DNA of 64,000 nucleotides from Saccharopolyspora rhizosphaerae (GCF_003931915.1 NZ_RSAA01000011.1:1-64000), one strand, 5' to 3'; numbered from the stretch's first letter, positions 30,057 through 40,621 are shown. Translations and numbers: made by a program. Notes: generated by a model not told the origin, from the letters alone.

Positions 30057-32299
30057 CGCGCCGCTCCGGTGGTGTCCCTGCGGCGCGAGATGACCTGGTG
30101 GAGCCCGACTCCGGCGGCGAGCAGCGCTCCCCCGGCCAGCGACACCAGCCCGAGCCGCAGGCTCGGCGGGGTCCAGGTGATCTCCACCCGTCCCGCCCCG
30201 GTGTGTCCGGCCGGGAGCACGACCTCCAGCATGCCGCCCGGTCCCGCGTGCGCCGGCACCCGAACGCCGTTGAGCGTGGCGGTGTAGCCGGGCCAGGCGC
30301 TCCTGGCGAAGACCAGCCGCCCCGGCGCACCCGAGGCCCGGTGGACCTCGACGGCTTCGGCGCGCGGTCCGCTCGAGGTGTCCGAGCGCACCTGCAGGTG
30401 CGGCGAGGCCCAGCTGAGGTAGCCGGTGCCCGCCGAGGCGGGGACGTCCCTGCGCAGGACGCTGACCCGGTCGTTCCGCTCGGCGAGGTGCCAGCCCTGC
30501 GGCACCGCCGGCTGCGGGACGCTCGCGCGCTGCACGACGACGGTGTCCAGCAACATCAGGTCCGCGAGCGGGACCGTGGCGCCGCGCGGCGTGCGCCACA
30601 ACGCGTCGTAGGCCTCCGGGCACGTGGACCCGTGGTAGTTCATGCACAGCTCGTCGGAGATCGGCATGTACCCGATGCCCGAGTAGGAGCCGACGCTGTC
30701 CACATCAGACAGCAGGAAGGAGTTGCCGATCACCATGTCGCGCCACACCTCCCGCGGCGCCTCCTCCGCACCCTCCTCGTTGAGCGAGGAGTGCCCGATC
30801 TGCAGCACACGTCCCTCGTAGCGGCCCGCGTAGTTCTCGCGCATCTGCTCGGGCGAGGTCGGGAAGAGCGACCGCTCGACGGGTCCGCCCCCGATGAACC
30901 ACACGCACTGCGCGCAGAAGACGAGCGCGGTGCCGACCTGCAGCACCGCCAGCAGCGCCCTGCTGCCGCGCCTGCGGTGGAGCGCCACACCGGCGGCGAT
31001 GAGCAGTCCGATGAGGACGGTGATGGCCACCGTACGCTTGAGCGTCACGAGGTCCGGGGAGCGGTCCACGGCGAAGAACACCGACACCAGCAGGAAGGTC
31101 GCCGTGCCCGCCGCGCGCACGCGCGGCCGGTCCGTCCGCAGTCCGGCGGTGAGCACCACGGCCAGCAGCACCGCCAGCGCGAGGTATCCGTAGTGCACCA
31201 CCCGCAGCGGCCAGCGGAACATCCACACCTCGGCCGGTCCGAGCGCGACCACCAGGTAGAAGGCCGCGATCAGCGCGGGCGCGGCCAGCTCGCGCGCCCG
31301 CCTCCGCAGCACCGACCAGTCGCACCAGAACGCGAGCGGGAGCACGAACCAGCAGAGGTACACCGCGGGCACGCCCACGCCCTCGATGTCCGGCACGTAG
31401 GTGGGCATGCTGAGGTTGAGCAGGTCGTCGAGGTGCGGCTCCAGGGTCCCGGTGTTGTCGACCCCTCCCGAGGTGGTGCGCCAGGTCATGTGCGCCGTGC
31501 GCACCAGCGGCAGGTACACCAGCGGCACGACCGCCCCGATCGCCACCGAGACGAGCGTCAGCCTCGCCGCCTGCGCCCACTTCCGCTGCAGCGCGGCCTC
31601 GACCAGCACGGCCGCGAGCACTGCGCAGACACCGAGCAGGCCGTAGGGGTTGCCGGCGGTCACGGCGAGCACTCCGACGAGGAAGAGCAAAAAACCGTTG
31701 GTGCCACCGCGCACCACGCGACTCGCCAGCAGCCAGACGAACGGGACCCACACGAACGCCAGCAGCGCGGCCGGCCACTTCGCGGTGTCGAAGTGCAGCA
31801 GCGAGCCCGTCAGCGGCAGCGCCGTGGCCAGCGCGCTCGCCGACCAGCGGGCCGCGCCGTAGTGGCGGCACAGCAGGTAGCAGCCGAGCGCGATCAGCGC
31901 GAGGGCCGCGGTGCGCACCACGAGTCCGGCCACGCCCACGTCGGAGGAGAAGGACACGCCCACCCACACCAGGGCGTTGACCGGGCTCCAGATGCCGAAC
32001 AGCGTCTCCGCGGCGAGGTTGCCGCCCATCAGCAGGTCCGGGTCCAGCAGCGGCGGCCAGACCCCGTCCCGCACCTGGTTCCCCAGGTGGTACCACATGG
32101 GCAGGATCTGGGTCGCCGCGTCGTCGGCGAAGTAGAACCACCCGGGCCGCAGGACGGGCAGTTGCGCCAACGCGGCCACCAGGAGGCAGGTGAGCAGGGG
32201 CGCGGCCGCCCGGCCGCGATCGCGGCCGGGCGCGGGGACGGAGGCGGGCTCGCTGCGTTCGACCTTCTCGGCCGGGGCTGCCTCGACGACGTGGGTCAC
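30053..32299 (-). CDS. YfhO-like polytopic membrane protein (GT-C-type)
   Basis: A 748-residue membrane protein with about 12 hydrophobic helices up to residue 480, then a large extracytoplasmic domain (about 500-715) and a last helix (about 720-740). The first loop, WFYFADDAATQILPMWYHLGNQVRDGVWPPLLDPDLLMGGN, has the Asp-containing pattern of YfhO/GT-C glycosyltransferases that use polyprenyl-phosphate sugars. YfhO proteins decorate teichoic or other cell-wall polymers. GTG 32299 overlaps the GtrA stop (GTGA). With GT2 and GtrA upstream this forms a complete lipid-linked sugar transfer pathway. Confidence 0.8.
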   Translation of the reverse strand: MTHVVEAAPAEKVERSEPASVPAPGRDRGRAAAPLLTCLLVAALAQLPVLRPGWFYFADDAATQILPMWYHLGNQVRDGVWPPLLDPDLLMGGNLAAETLFGIWSPVNALVWVGVSFSSDVGVAGLVVRTAALALIALGCYLLCRHYGAARWSASALATALPLTGSLLHFDTAKWPAALLAFVWVPFVWLLASRVVRGGTNGFLLFLVGVLAVTAGNPYGLLGVCAVLAAVLVEAALQRKWAQAARLTLVSVAIGAVVPLVYLPLVRTAHMTWRTTSGGVDNTGTLEPHLDDLLNLSMPTYVPDIEGVGVPAVYLCWFVLPLAFWCDWSVLRRRARELAAPALIAAFYLVVALGPAEVWMFRWPLRVVHYGYLALAVLLAVVLTAGLRTDRPRVRAAGTATFLLVSVFFAVDRSPDLVTLKRTVAITVLIGLLIAAGVALHRRRGSRALLAVLQVGTALVFCAQCVWFIGGGPVERSLFPTSPEQMRENYAGRYEGRVLQIGHSSLNEEGAEEAPREVWRDMVIGNSFLLSDVDSVGSYSGIGYMPISDELCMNYHGSTCPEAYDALWRTPRGATVPLADLMLLDTVVVQRASVPQPAVPQGWHLAERNDRVSVLRRDVPASAGTGYLSWASPHLQVRSDTSSGPRAEAVEVHRASGAPGRLVFARSAWPGYTATLNGVRVPAHAGPGGMLEVVLPAGHTGAGRVEITWTPPSLRLGLVSLAGGALLAAGVGLHQVISRRRDTTGAAR

Positions 32300-32727
32300 C
32301 AGGTCCTCCCGATGGGCAACGACTCGTCAGGACGCGGACGCGGCACGCGGGTCCGCGAGGTCAGGATCAGCCGGCTCACGACGTAGGTGGCCGGGGTGGC
32401 GATCAGGCCGCCGAGCACGGTCGCCAGCAGCGGGTGGACACCGACCACTTCGACCAGCACCCACATCGACGCCGCACTGAGCGCGAGGTTGACGCCGTTC
32501 GACGCCGGGTACAGCAGGAACGTCCGCAGCTGGGGCTGGACGCGGAAGGTGTACCGGCAGTTGAGCAGGTAGGACACCGACATCGCCACGACGGTCGCCA
32601 GCACGTGCGCGACCAGGTACCCGACCACCAGCCACGTCGCGAGGTACACCGAGTAGTGCACGACCGTGTTCACACCGCCCACCACGACGAAGCGCGCGAA
32701 CCGGCCGCTCCCGCTCAATCCGCGCAC
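32296..32727 (-). CDS. GtrA-family flippase-like protein
   Basis: About 143 residues with four predicted helices: RFVVVGGVNTVVHYSVYLATWLVV, LATVVAMSVSYLLNCRYTF, NLALSAASMWVLVE and LGGLIATPATYVVSRLIL. The signature SYLLNCRYTFR is characteristic of GtrA proteins, thought to move polyprenyl-phosphate-linked sugars across the membrane. Start GTG 32727 overlaps the end of the upstream GT2 gene by 13 bp; TTG 32718 is an alternative. The context in a GT2-GtrA-YfhO order supports the call. Confidence 0.87.
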   Translation of the reverse strand: MRGLSGSGRFARFVVVGGVNTVVHYSVYLATWLVVGYLVAHVLATVVAMSVSYLLNCRYTFRVQPQLRTFLLYPASNGVNLALSAASMWVLVEVVGVHPLLATVLGGLIATPATYVVSRLILTSRTRVPRPRPDESLPIGRTW

Positions 32728-33752
32728 TGCTGACCCCCGTTGCCCGCCGCGGGGTCGGCGACCAGCGGGGCGTCGGAAGGCAGGCGCGGCACGACCATCC
32801 GCGGCGCGGCGTCCTCCACGGACATCGCCACCGCGCCGCCGGACTCCTTGATGAAGTAGCACGGCCGGTTCTTCGACTCCACGTAGATGCGCCCGACGTA
32901 CTCGCCGACCACGCCCAGCAGCAGCAGCTGCATGCCGCCGAAGCCGGTGATGCCCACGATCAGGGTCGCGTAACCGGGCACGCCGGGATGACCGATCAGC
33001 GCGCAGACGATCACGTACACGGCGTAGACCGCGGCCAGCAGCGTGACGACGGCTCCGATGTAGACGGCCGCGCGCAGCGGCTTGCTGTTGAACGAGACGA
33101 CGCCGTCGATGCCGTAGTTGACGAGCTTGCCGAAGCTGAAGCAGGACTGGTCGTACTTGCGGGTGACGTTGCGGTACGGAACCGTCGCCGTTGGGAAGCC
33201 GACCCACGCGAACAGCCCCTTGGAGAACCGGTTGCTCTCCGGCATGGCCAGCAGCGCGTCGACCGCCCGGCGGGAGAGGACGCGGAAGTCGCCCACCCCG
33301 TCCTCCAGCTGCACGTCCGCCAGCTTGTTGACGCCGACGTAGTACAGCTTCGACAGCAGCGACCGCACGCGCGGCTCCCCGTGCCGGTCGCGCCGCGCGA
33401 CGACCTGGTCGTAACCGAGGTCGAGCTGCCTGAGCATGTCCCCGATCAGCCACGCCGGGTGCTGCAGGTCGGCGTCCATGATCAGGACCCGGTCGCCGCT
33501 CGCCTCGCGGAGCCCGGCCAGCATGGCCGCTTCCTTGCCGAAGTTCCGGCTCAGCGACAGGTACCGGTAGCGCGGGTCCAGCGCGCTCAGCCGGCGTGCC
33601 TGGTCGAGCGTGCGGTCGGTGCTGCCGTCGTCGACGAGCACGACCTCGAAGCGGCCCACGAGTGCGGGCAGCACGGCGTTGAGCTCGTCGCGGAGCTCCT
33701 GCAAACCGCGCTCCTCGTTGAAGCACGGAACCACCACGGAAAGATCCATCAT
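32715..33752 (-). CDS. Polyprenyl-phosphate glycosyltransferase (GT2, GtrB/DPM1-like)
   Basis: About 345 residues. The GT2 catalytic domain shows VVPCFNEE (6-13), VLVDDGSTD, MDADLQHP (DXD) and a QXXRW-like GDFRVLSR region. Two C-terminal transmembrane helices (about 235-260 and 270-295) match GtrB-type enzymes, which load a hexose from a nucleotide sugar onto undecaprenyl phosphate at the inner membrane face. Tandem ATGs at 33752/33749 and a GTG at 33758 are possible starts. First gene of a four-gene minus-strand operon; the promoter must lie in the 400-bp gap upstream. Confidence 0.9.
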   Translation of the reverse strand: MMDLSVVVPCFNEERGLQELRDELNAVLPALVGRFEVVLVDDGSTDRTLDQARRLSALDPRYRYLSLSRNFGKEAAMLAGLREASGDRVLIMDADLQHPAWLIGDMLRQLDLGYDQVVARRDRHGEPRVRSLLSKLYYVGVNKLADVQLEDGVGDFRVLSRRAVDALLAMPESNRFSKGLFAWVGFPTATVPYRNVTRKYDQSCFSFGKLVNYGIDGVVSFNSKPLRAAVYIGAVVTLLAAVYAVYVIVCALIGHPGVPGYATLIVGITGFGGMQLLLLGVVGEYVGRIYVESKNRPCYFIKESGGAVAMSVEDAAPRMVVPRLPSDAPLVADPAAGNGGQQCAD

Positions 33753-34158
33753 CGCCACTCGCGCACAAATCGGAAGATCACGAAAACGACTCGAAGAGTT
33801 CGATCATTCGAAAAGGTCTGATAACCGGGTTCGGCCGCCCCCGGAAAACGATCTCGAGGGTCCGGTTCGACGTGCGATCAAGAATTGATCGAGTTCGCGC
33901 TCAGCGCTCCGCCGGCACTGCACGTGATCACGGAACACGGTGCAGGAGAGGATCTTGTGCACGCACGGGACCGGCATCCAGCACCTCCAAGATCGCTCCC
34001 CGCAGTTCGCGCACCTCGGTGACCCACACCGGAAAGAGGTTCGCGAAAAATCCGAAACTCAATTTCGATCAGTCCTGATCGACATTAAATGAGGTGCGTC
34101 GCAACCGCACAATTCAGCCCGCACACTCACCCCATAGCGTGCATTCTGCGAAGGGCGT
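33753..34158. promoter_or_regulatory. AT-richer intergenic region upstream of GT2 operon
   Basis: This 400-bp gap is noticeably less GC-rich than its surroundings. It contains a palindrome TCGATCAG-TC-CTGATCGA (34065-34082), either a small terminator for the flavoprotein gene ending at 34159 or an operator. No gene or ribosome site is evident. Confidence 0.45.
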
Positions 34159-35622
34159 TCAGCGCTGCGTGGTGGCACTCCGACCGGCGCGGCGGCCGAA
34201 GTAGGAGGCTTCACCCAGCTGGATCCCGGAGGCGTAGCCCTTGCCGTCGACGGCGATGTTGGAGGCGCAGGCTCCCGCGGCGTAGACGCCGGGGACCACC
34301 GACCCGTCCTCGCGCAGCAGCTCACCGTCCACGCTGACCCGCAGGCCACCGCAGGAGAAGCCCGCGTAGAAGCACTTCCCCGGGGTCAGGTCGTAGGCGC
34401 CCCACGGTCCGTGGTCGAGCGGCACGAGGTGCTCGGGTGCCTTGTGGAACTCCGGGTCCTCGCCGCGCGCGGCGGCCTCGTTGTAGGCGGCCAAGGTCTC
34501 GGCCAGCGCCCCGGCGGGGATGCCGAGCCCGTGCTCCACCTCCTCGACGGTGTCCCAACCGTCGACCAACGGTTGGAAGCGGTAGGCCGGCTCGACCATC
34601 GTGGCCGAGTCCAGGATCAGGTAGGCCTTCCGCTCGGGCTGCTCGAAGACGTGGGCCGACGTGCGCGAGTGGTAGGAGTCCTCGTTGACGAAGCGCTTCC
34701 CGAACTTGTTCACGACGATGCCCCGCAGCGCCTCGCCCGGCGGGTAGAACGGCCCGGTCAGGAAGACCTTGTCCAGGTGGTCGGCGACCCCTCCCACGGA
34801 CTGCCCCATCCGGATGCCGAGCCCGTCGTCGTGGGTGTTGCCCAACGCCATGCCGTTGTCCTCCACGGCCAGCAGGTCGGGGGCGTAGGTCTCCAGCATC
34901 TCGCGGTTGAGCACGAACCCGCCTGCCGCGATGACCACCGAGCCGGCCTTGACCGCACCGCTGCCGCCGTCGAGGTCCTTCCAGGTGGCGCCGACGACCG
35001 TCCCGTCGTCGACCACCAGCGCCGTCGCGCCGGTCTCCCAGCGCACCTCGACACCGCGCTGCTCGAGCAGGTTCAGGGCCAGGTCGACGACGAGGGCAGC
35101 CCCTCCGGTGTCACCGGGCACGGGCACCTTGTGCCCGCGCGGCGCCACCTTCGCCACCGCCTCGACGTCGAGGCACTTCTCGTTCCCGGTGAAGCTCAGG
35201 CCTTCCGTGCCCGGCTGCACGACCGCCTTGTGCGGGTAGAACTCGCGCTTGAACTGGAAACCCAGCGACTCCAGCCACTGGAAGTGCTCCACGCTGTCCT
35301 CGGCGTAGGCGCGAATCTTGGCCGGGTCGCACTCCGGCGACATCAGGCCCAGGTAGTCCGCCATCGCCTCGGACGAGTCGTCCCAGCCGGTGGCGCGCTG
35401 GACCTCGGTGCCACCACCGAGGTAGAAGTGCCCGCCGGCCATCGCGCTGGTGCAGGTCAACCGGCCGCCGGCGTCGACGACCAGGACCGCCGCCCCCGAG
35501 GCGCGCGCTTCGAGCGCCGCGCTCACGCCGGCCATGCCGGCGCCGATGACGAGGACGTCGACCTGGTCGGAGAAGGCCTCGACCGACTCGGCCGCCACCG
35601 GTGCAGGGATTTCCATTCCCAT
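34159..35622 (-). CDS. FAD-dependent oxidoreductase (KSTD/fumarate reductase type)
   Basis: About 487 residues. The FAD motif VLVIGAGMAGVSAALEARASGAAVLVVDAG is at the N-terminus; SAMAGGHFYLGGGTEVQ, VVIAAGGFVLNREML and the C-terminal CFYAGFSCGGLRVSVDGELL...GVYAAGACASNIAVDGKGYASGIQLGEA are typical of 3-ketosteroid dehydrogenases and related flavoprotein reductases. A steroid role is supported by two KstR-type operator matches at 35638-35706. The specific reaction (delta-1, delta-4 or other) cannot be fixed. ATG 35622 and 35616 are both possible; ATG 35652 would lie inside an operator and is disfavoured. Confidence 0.82.
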   Translation of the reverse strand: MGMEIPAPVAAESVEAFSDQVDVLVIGAGMAGVSAALEARASGAAVLVVDAGGRLTCTSAMAGGHFYLGGGTEVQRATGWDDSSEAMADYLGLMSPECDPAKIRAYAEDSVEHFQWLESLGFQFKREFYPHKAVVQPGTEGLSFTGNEKCLDVEAVAKVAPRGHKVPVPGDTGGAALVVDLALNLLEQRGVEVRWETGATALVVDDGTVVGATWKDLDGGSGAVKAGSVVIAAGGFVLNREMLETYAPDLLAVEDNGMALGNTHDDGLGIRMGQSVGGVADHLDKVFLTGPFYPPGEALRGIVVNKFGKRFVNEDSYHSRTSAHVFEQPERKAYLILDSATMVEPAYRFQPLVDGWDTVEEVEHGLGIPAGALAETLAAYNEAAARGEDPEFHKAPEHLVPLDHGPWGAYDLTPGKCFYAGFSCGGLRVSVDGELLREDGSVVPGVYAAGACASNIAVDGKGYASGIQLGEASYFGRRAGRSATTQR

Positions 35623-35637
35623 GAACCCACCCGCCGC

Positions 35638-35651
35638 TAGAACCTGTTGCA
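35638..35651. promoter_or_regulatory. KstR-like operator 1
   Basis: TAGAACCTGTTGCA fits TNNAACNNGTTNNA, the published KstR (cholesterol catabolism repressor) pattern, immediately upstream of the KSTD-type flavoprotein. Confidence 0.65.
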
Positions 35652-35692
35652 TGCCGGTTCTGCCGCAGCACGGGCCAGAACCGGCTCAAGAA

Positions 35693-35706
35693 TGCAACAT
35701 GTTCTA
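35693..35706. promoter_or_regulatory. KstR-like operator 2
   Basis: TGCAACATGTTCTA also fits TNNAACNNGTTNNA. It is the mirror image of site 1 (CTAGAAC...GTTGCAT versus ATGCAAC...GTTCTAG), centred 55 bp away. Confidence 0.65.
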
Positions 35707-35728
35707 GACGGTTGTCCAGCAGGCCGGG

Positions 35729-36106
35729 TCAGCGCGCGACGTAGTTGCTCAGCAGGGCCTGGACCTCGTAGACGTCGACCCCCTTGCCGAACTGCTGGGA
35801 GAGCGGCTCGGGGGTGCTGGAGATCCAGATCTTGAGCTCGGCGTCGAGGTCGAAAGTACCCGCGGTCTCGACCGAGAAGTGCGTGATGCTGCGGTACGGG
35901 ATCGAGTGGTACTCGATCTTGCGCCCGGTCACACCCTGCTTGTCGACGAGGATCAGTCGCCGGTCGGTGAAGATCAGCGAATCCCGGACCAGCTGGTACG
36001 CGGCGTGGATCTGCTCCCCCTGCGCCAGCAACTTCCCGAACTCCTCAGCGGCAGCCCGAGGGTCGACCCCGGACGCGTTGCCCATCATCCCGCCGAACAG
36101 TCCCAT
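35729..36106 (-). CDS. Bacterial PH-domain protein
   Basis: A 125-residue cytoplasmic protein of the bacterial PH (bPH) group. The pattern SLIFTDRRLILVDKQGVTGRKIEYHSIPYRSITHFSVETAGTFDLDAELKIWI is the canonical strand order of this fold. A short Gly/Met-rich N-terminus (MGLFGGMMGNASG) and a helix (DPRAAAEEFGKLLAQGEQIHAAYQLVRD) precede it. Function unknown; family members are often stress-linked housekeeping proteins. ATG 36106 is preceded by GAGGGGAG. Confidence 0.87.
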   Translation of the reverse strand: MGLFGGMMGNASGVDPRAAAEEFGKLLAQGEQIHAAYQLVRDSLIFTDRRLILVDKQGVTGRKIEYHSIPYRSITHFSVETAGTFDLDAELKIWISSTPEPLSQQFGKGVDVYEVQALLSNYVAR

Positions 36107-36251
36107 GACCACTCCCCTCGAAGATCCTTCCCGACCACCGTACCGAAACACCCGACGCCACCGGCCGGGCGCGAGGAGCGGCCGAGGCGGACACGCCGAC
36201 GCCGGTCGGCCTGCGGGAAGTCCGCTGACCGACCGGCGTTCGGAGGTGTTC

Positions 36252-36713
36252 TCAGCCGGTGACCACCACGTGGCCGTCGGTGGGCACGGGAGTCGGTGCT
36301 TCCGGGATGTGCCCCGGGGGCTGGTGGTGGTGCGACGGCGGCTGGTGGTGGTGCCCGGGGGGCTGGTGGTGGTGCCCCGGGGGCTGGTGGTGGTGTGACG
36401 GCGGCTTGGGGTGCTCCGCCGGAGGCTTCGGCTTCTCCGGCGAGCTCGTGTGCGCGTGCGGGTGGTCGACGATCGGGGCGTTGACGCACTTGCTGTCCTG
36501 CCCGTGGGTCTTCGTCAGACCGAGCACGCTGATGTTGTTGCCGCACGCCTGGATCGGCAGAACGCTGGTGTTGTTGTCGTTGCCGATGTTCAGCCCGTCG
36601 TTGTCGTAGCTGTCGGCTGCTGCCGGCCAAGCACCGAGCAGCATTCCTCCGCTGACCGCAAGAGCAGCGATCAAGCAAGAGCTTTCACGTACTGTTCGCA
36701 CCGGTTTACCCAC
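36252..36713 (-). CDS. Chaplin-like secreted protein with His-rich heptad tail
   Basis: A 153-residue exported protein. Residues about 10-34 are a Sec signal (CLIAALAVSGGMLLGAWPAAADS). The mature N-terminus, GLNIGNDNNTSVLPIQACGNNISVLGL...DSKCVN, resembles the chaplin repeat, with the two conserved cysteines and the CGNN(I/V)SVLGL core. The C-terminal half is Pro/His/Lys-rich and contains five heptads of the form PPxHHHQ. Chaplins are surface amyloid proteins of aerial hyphae; the His-rich tail may bind metal ions or give pH-responsive charge. The start (GTG 36713 or GTG 36701) is uncertain. Confidence 0.7.
   Translation of the reverse strand: MGKPVRTVRESSCLIAALAVSGGMLLGAWPAAADSYDNDGLNIGNDNNTSVLPIQACGNNISVLGLTKTHGQDSKCVNAPIVDHPHAHTSSPEKPKPPAEHPKPPSHHHQPPGHHHQPPGHHHQPPSHHHQPPGHIPEAPTPVPTDGHVVVTG
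36312..36404. repeat. 21-bp tandem repeats encoding PPxHHHQ
   Basis: Four and a half in-frame 21-bp units within the chaplin-like gene. They encode PPSHHHQ/PPGHHHQ heptads. Such a tract is prone to length variation between strains. Confidence 0.85.
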
Positions 36714-37025
36714 TTTCCCCAGGGATGGCGTCGAATTCCTTCCACGCCACCCGTAGAAATGATCTCATGCGCTGCGAAGGCTAACTCGGCGCCACGAGCG
36801 CCACCACGCGGTCGATCTCGTGCGCAGGCGCCCCCGAATGCCGGGTGACCTGCGGCAACGCACCGGCTGCGAGACCCTTTCAGCACTGCTGCGCTCCGTG
36901 ATCTACCCGGAGGAGTGATCACACGAGCACGAAACAGGAGGCCGGTTCGTCGTTCTGCGGCGCACGAACCCGAAATCCGCTCGCTACGAGCGAGTTTGAC
37001 GTGGACGACGTTCGGGCCGCTCCCG
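36714..37025. other. Leader region of chaplin-like gene; no gene
   Basis: About 310 bp. Close to the start codon GGGTGGCGT and ACGCCATCCC (minus strand) can form a bulged hairpin. A small CTCGCT-ACG-AGCGAG stem lies at 36980-36994. No coding frame of protein-like composition is present. Confidence 0.4.
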
Positions 37026-37060
37026 GGCGGGAGGGCGTCCGGCAGTGCGCTCCTCCCGCC
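37026..37060 (-). terminator. Terminator of the glyoxylate operon
   Basis: GGCGGGAGG (37026-37034) pairs with CCTCCCGCC (37052-37060), ten bases beyond the stop of the FAH-family gene on the minus strand. The loop is long (17 nt). Confidence 0.6.
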
Positions 37061-37069
37061 TCGGGGCCC

Positions 37070-37905
37070 CTACCCCCGCACCGTCGATCGGTGGCGCCCG
37101 AGGTGCTCGACCTCGACTTCGACGACGTCGCGGGGACGGAGGTACGGGCGCGGCTCCGGGTGCAGAGCCGCCACGCCCGCCGGGGTTCCGGTGAGCACCA
37201 GGTCCCCCGGGTCGAGCGTCATGAGTCCGCTGAGGTGTGCCAGCAGCTCGGCGACGCCGAAGACCATCTGCGCCGTGCTGCCCTGCTGCCGTGGCGTCCC
37301 GTTGACCCGCAGTCCCAGGTCCAGGGCCTGCGGGTCGGGGATCTCGTCGGCCGTCACCAGCCACGGGCCGATAGGGCTGAAGGTGTCGTGGCACTTGCCC
37401 CGCGCCCACGTCGGCCCGCTCGTGAGGTGTCGGCGCTCGGTGACGTCGTTGGCCGCCACGTACCCGGCCACCGCGCGCAACGCCCGGGCCGGGTCCGAGC
37501 AGTGCCGGAGCCGGGTGCCGACCACCACGCCCAGCTCCACCTCCCAGTCGGTCCCGGTGCTGCCGGGTGGCAGCACGATCTCGTCGTCGGGTCCGGTGAT
37601 CCCGCTGCTGGGCTTGAGGAACACGATCGGCTCGGTCGGCGGCTCGACTCCCGCTGCCGCGGCGTGGCAGCGGTAGTTCAGGCCGATGCCCACCACCTTG
37701 CCCGGCCGCGAGATCGGGGGCCCGAACCGCGCGGCCGACAGCACGGGCAGCGCCTCCCGGCCGGCCTCGACGGCCGCGAGGCGTTCCGGGTCGGCCAGCA
37801 GGTCGCCGTCGATGTCGTGGGCGAACCCGGACACGTCGCGGACCAGGTCCGCAGCGTCCAACACCCCCGGCCGCTCCGCGCCGGGTTCGCCCACCCTGAC
37901 CAGTC

Positions 37906-37909
<4 letters not shown>
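37070..37909 (-). CDS. Fumarylacetoacetate hydrolase-family protein
   Basis: A 279-residue FAH-superfamily enzyme. The catalytic core is recognised by [18 protein letters not shown] (about 80-97), [25 protein letters not shown] with the metal-binding Glu residues, [31 protein letters not shown] and [12 protein letters not shown]. Family members hydrolyse or decarboxylate 2-keto acids or acylpyruvates with a divalent metal. GTG 37909 overlaps the gcl stop (GTGA). Its position at the end of a glyoxylate operon suggests work on a related C3-C5 oxoacid, but the substrate is unknown. Confidence 0.87.
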
Positions 37910-39681
<1,772 letters not shown>

Positions 39682-39705
39682 GTTCGTCCTCGTTCCGTCA
39701 GGGGG

Positions 39706-40590
39706 TCAGGTGTCGCTGCGGCCGGAGAGTCGTTCGACGCCGCGCAGCAGCGCGGAGTGGTCGAGCCCGCCGTCGCCCTGGGCGCGCGCCGCGGCCATCA
39801 GCTGCGCGAGCAGCGACCCGACCGGCACGACGACGCCGGATTCGCGGGCGGCGGCGGTGACGATGCCCATGTCCTTGTGGTGCAGGTCGATGCGGAAGCC
39901 CGGGTCGAAGCTGCGCTGCAGCATGTTCGCCCGCTTCTGCTCCAGCACCGCGGACCCGGCGAGCCCGCCGCCGAGGACCTCCAGCGCGGCTCCGGCGTCG
40001 ACGCCGTAGGACTCGACGAGCACCAGCGCTTCCGAGAGCGCCTGGATGTTGGCGGCGACGACCAGCTGGTTGGCGGCCTTCACGGTCTGCCCCGCCCCGC
40101 TGGGTCCCACGTGCACGACGGTCTTGCCGACGTGCTCGAAGACTTCACCGGCGGCGGCGAAGTCCTCCGCGGAGCCACCGACCATGATGGACAGTGCCGC
40201 GCTCTTCGCCCCTGCTTCGCCGCCGGAGACCGGGGCGTCGAGCAGCCGGAACCCCTTCTCCGCGGCCTCGCGGGCGAGCTCGATGGTGACGTCGGGCCGG
40301 ATGGTGGAGAAGTCGATGACCAGGGCGTTCGGCTTGGCGTGAGCGAAGACCCCGCCCTCCCCGGCGAGCACCTGCTGCACGTCGGGGCTGTCGGGGACCA
40401 TCACGCAGATGATCTCGGCGCCCGCGACGGCGTCGGCGATCGAGGTCGCCGCGCTACCGCCGGCGTCCACGAGCGGGCCGCACTTGTGCGGGCTGGGGTT
40501 GTAGCCGGTCACGTCGTGCCCGGCACCGGCGAGGTGCACGGCCATGGGGCTGCCCATGACGCCCAGGCCGATGAACGCGATGGAGCTCAT
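39706..40590 (-). CDS. glxR: Tartronate semialdehyde reductase (2-hydroxy-3-oxopropionate reductase)
   Basis: A 294-residue beta-hydroxyacid dehydrogenase. The NAD(P) motif is IAFIGLGVMGSPMAVHLAGAGHDV; DAPVSGGEAGAKSAALSIMVGG is the substrate-binding signature, GAGQTVKAANQLVVAANIQALSEAL contains the catalytic lysine (KAANQ), and FRIDLHHKDMGIV is conserved. It reduces tartronate semialdehyde from Gcl to D-glycerate. ATG 40590 has GGAGGAAG upstream. 24 bp separate it from gcl. Confidence 0.95.
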   Translation of the reverse strand: MSSIAFIGLGVMGSPMAVHLAGAGHDVTGYNPSPHKCGPLVDAGGSAATSIADAVAGAEIICVMVPDSPDVQQVLAGEGGVFAHAKPNALVIDFSTIRPDVTIELAREAAEKGFRLLDAPVSGGEAGAKSAALSIMVGGSAEDFAAAGEVFEHVGKTVVHVGPSGAGQTVKAANQLVVAANIQALSEALVLVESYGVDAGAALEVLGGGLAGSAVLEQKRANMLQRSFDPGFRIDLHHKDMGIVTAAARESGVVVPVGSLLAQLMAAARAQGDGGLDHSALLRGVERLSGRSDT

Positions 40591-40621
40591 GTGCTCACTT
40601 CCTCCTCGGAGTTCTCGTGCT

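Noticed and set aside
30098..32386. 762-codon plus-strand frame opposite the YfhO-like gene
   Set aside because: Antisense shadow rich in Arg, His and Gln; the minus frame has clear membrane-protein structure.
36312..36404. Tandem 21-bp repeats that could be read as a CRISPR-like array
   Set aside because: They are contiguous, without spacers, and encode in-frame PPxHHHQ heptads of the chaplin-like protein.
36671..36922. 83-codon minus-strand frame upstream of the chaplin-like gene
   Set aside because: It overlaps the start region of that gene in another frame, is Arg-rich and has no ribosome site.
36714..36950. Leader of the secreted chaplin-like gene considered as a c-di-AMP (ydaO) riboswitch
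   Set aside because: The conserved ydaO core elements could not be recognised; only a small bulged hairpin is seen.
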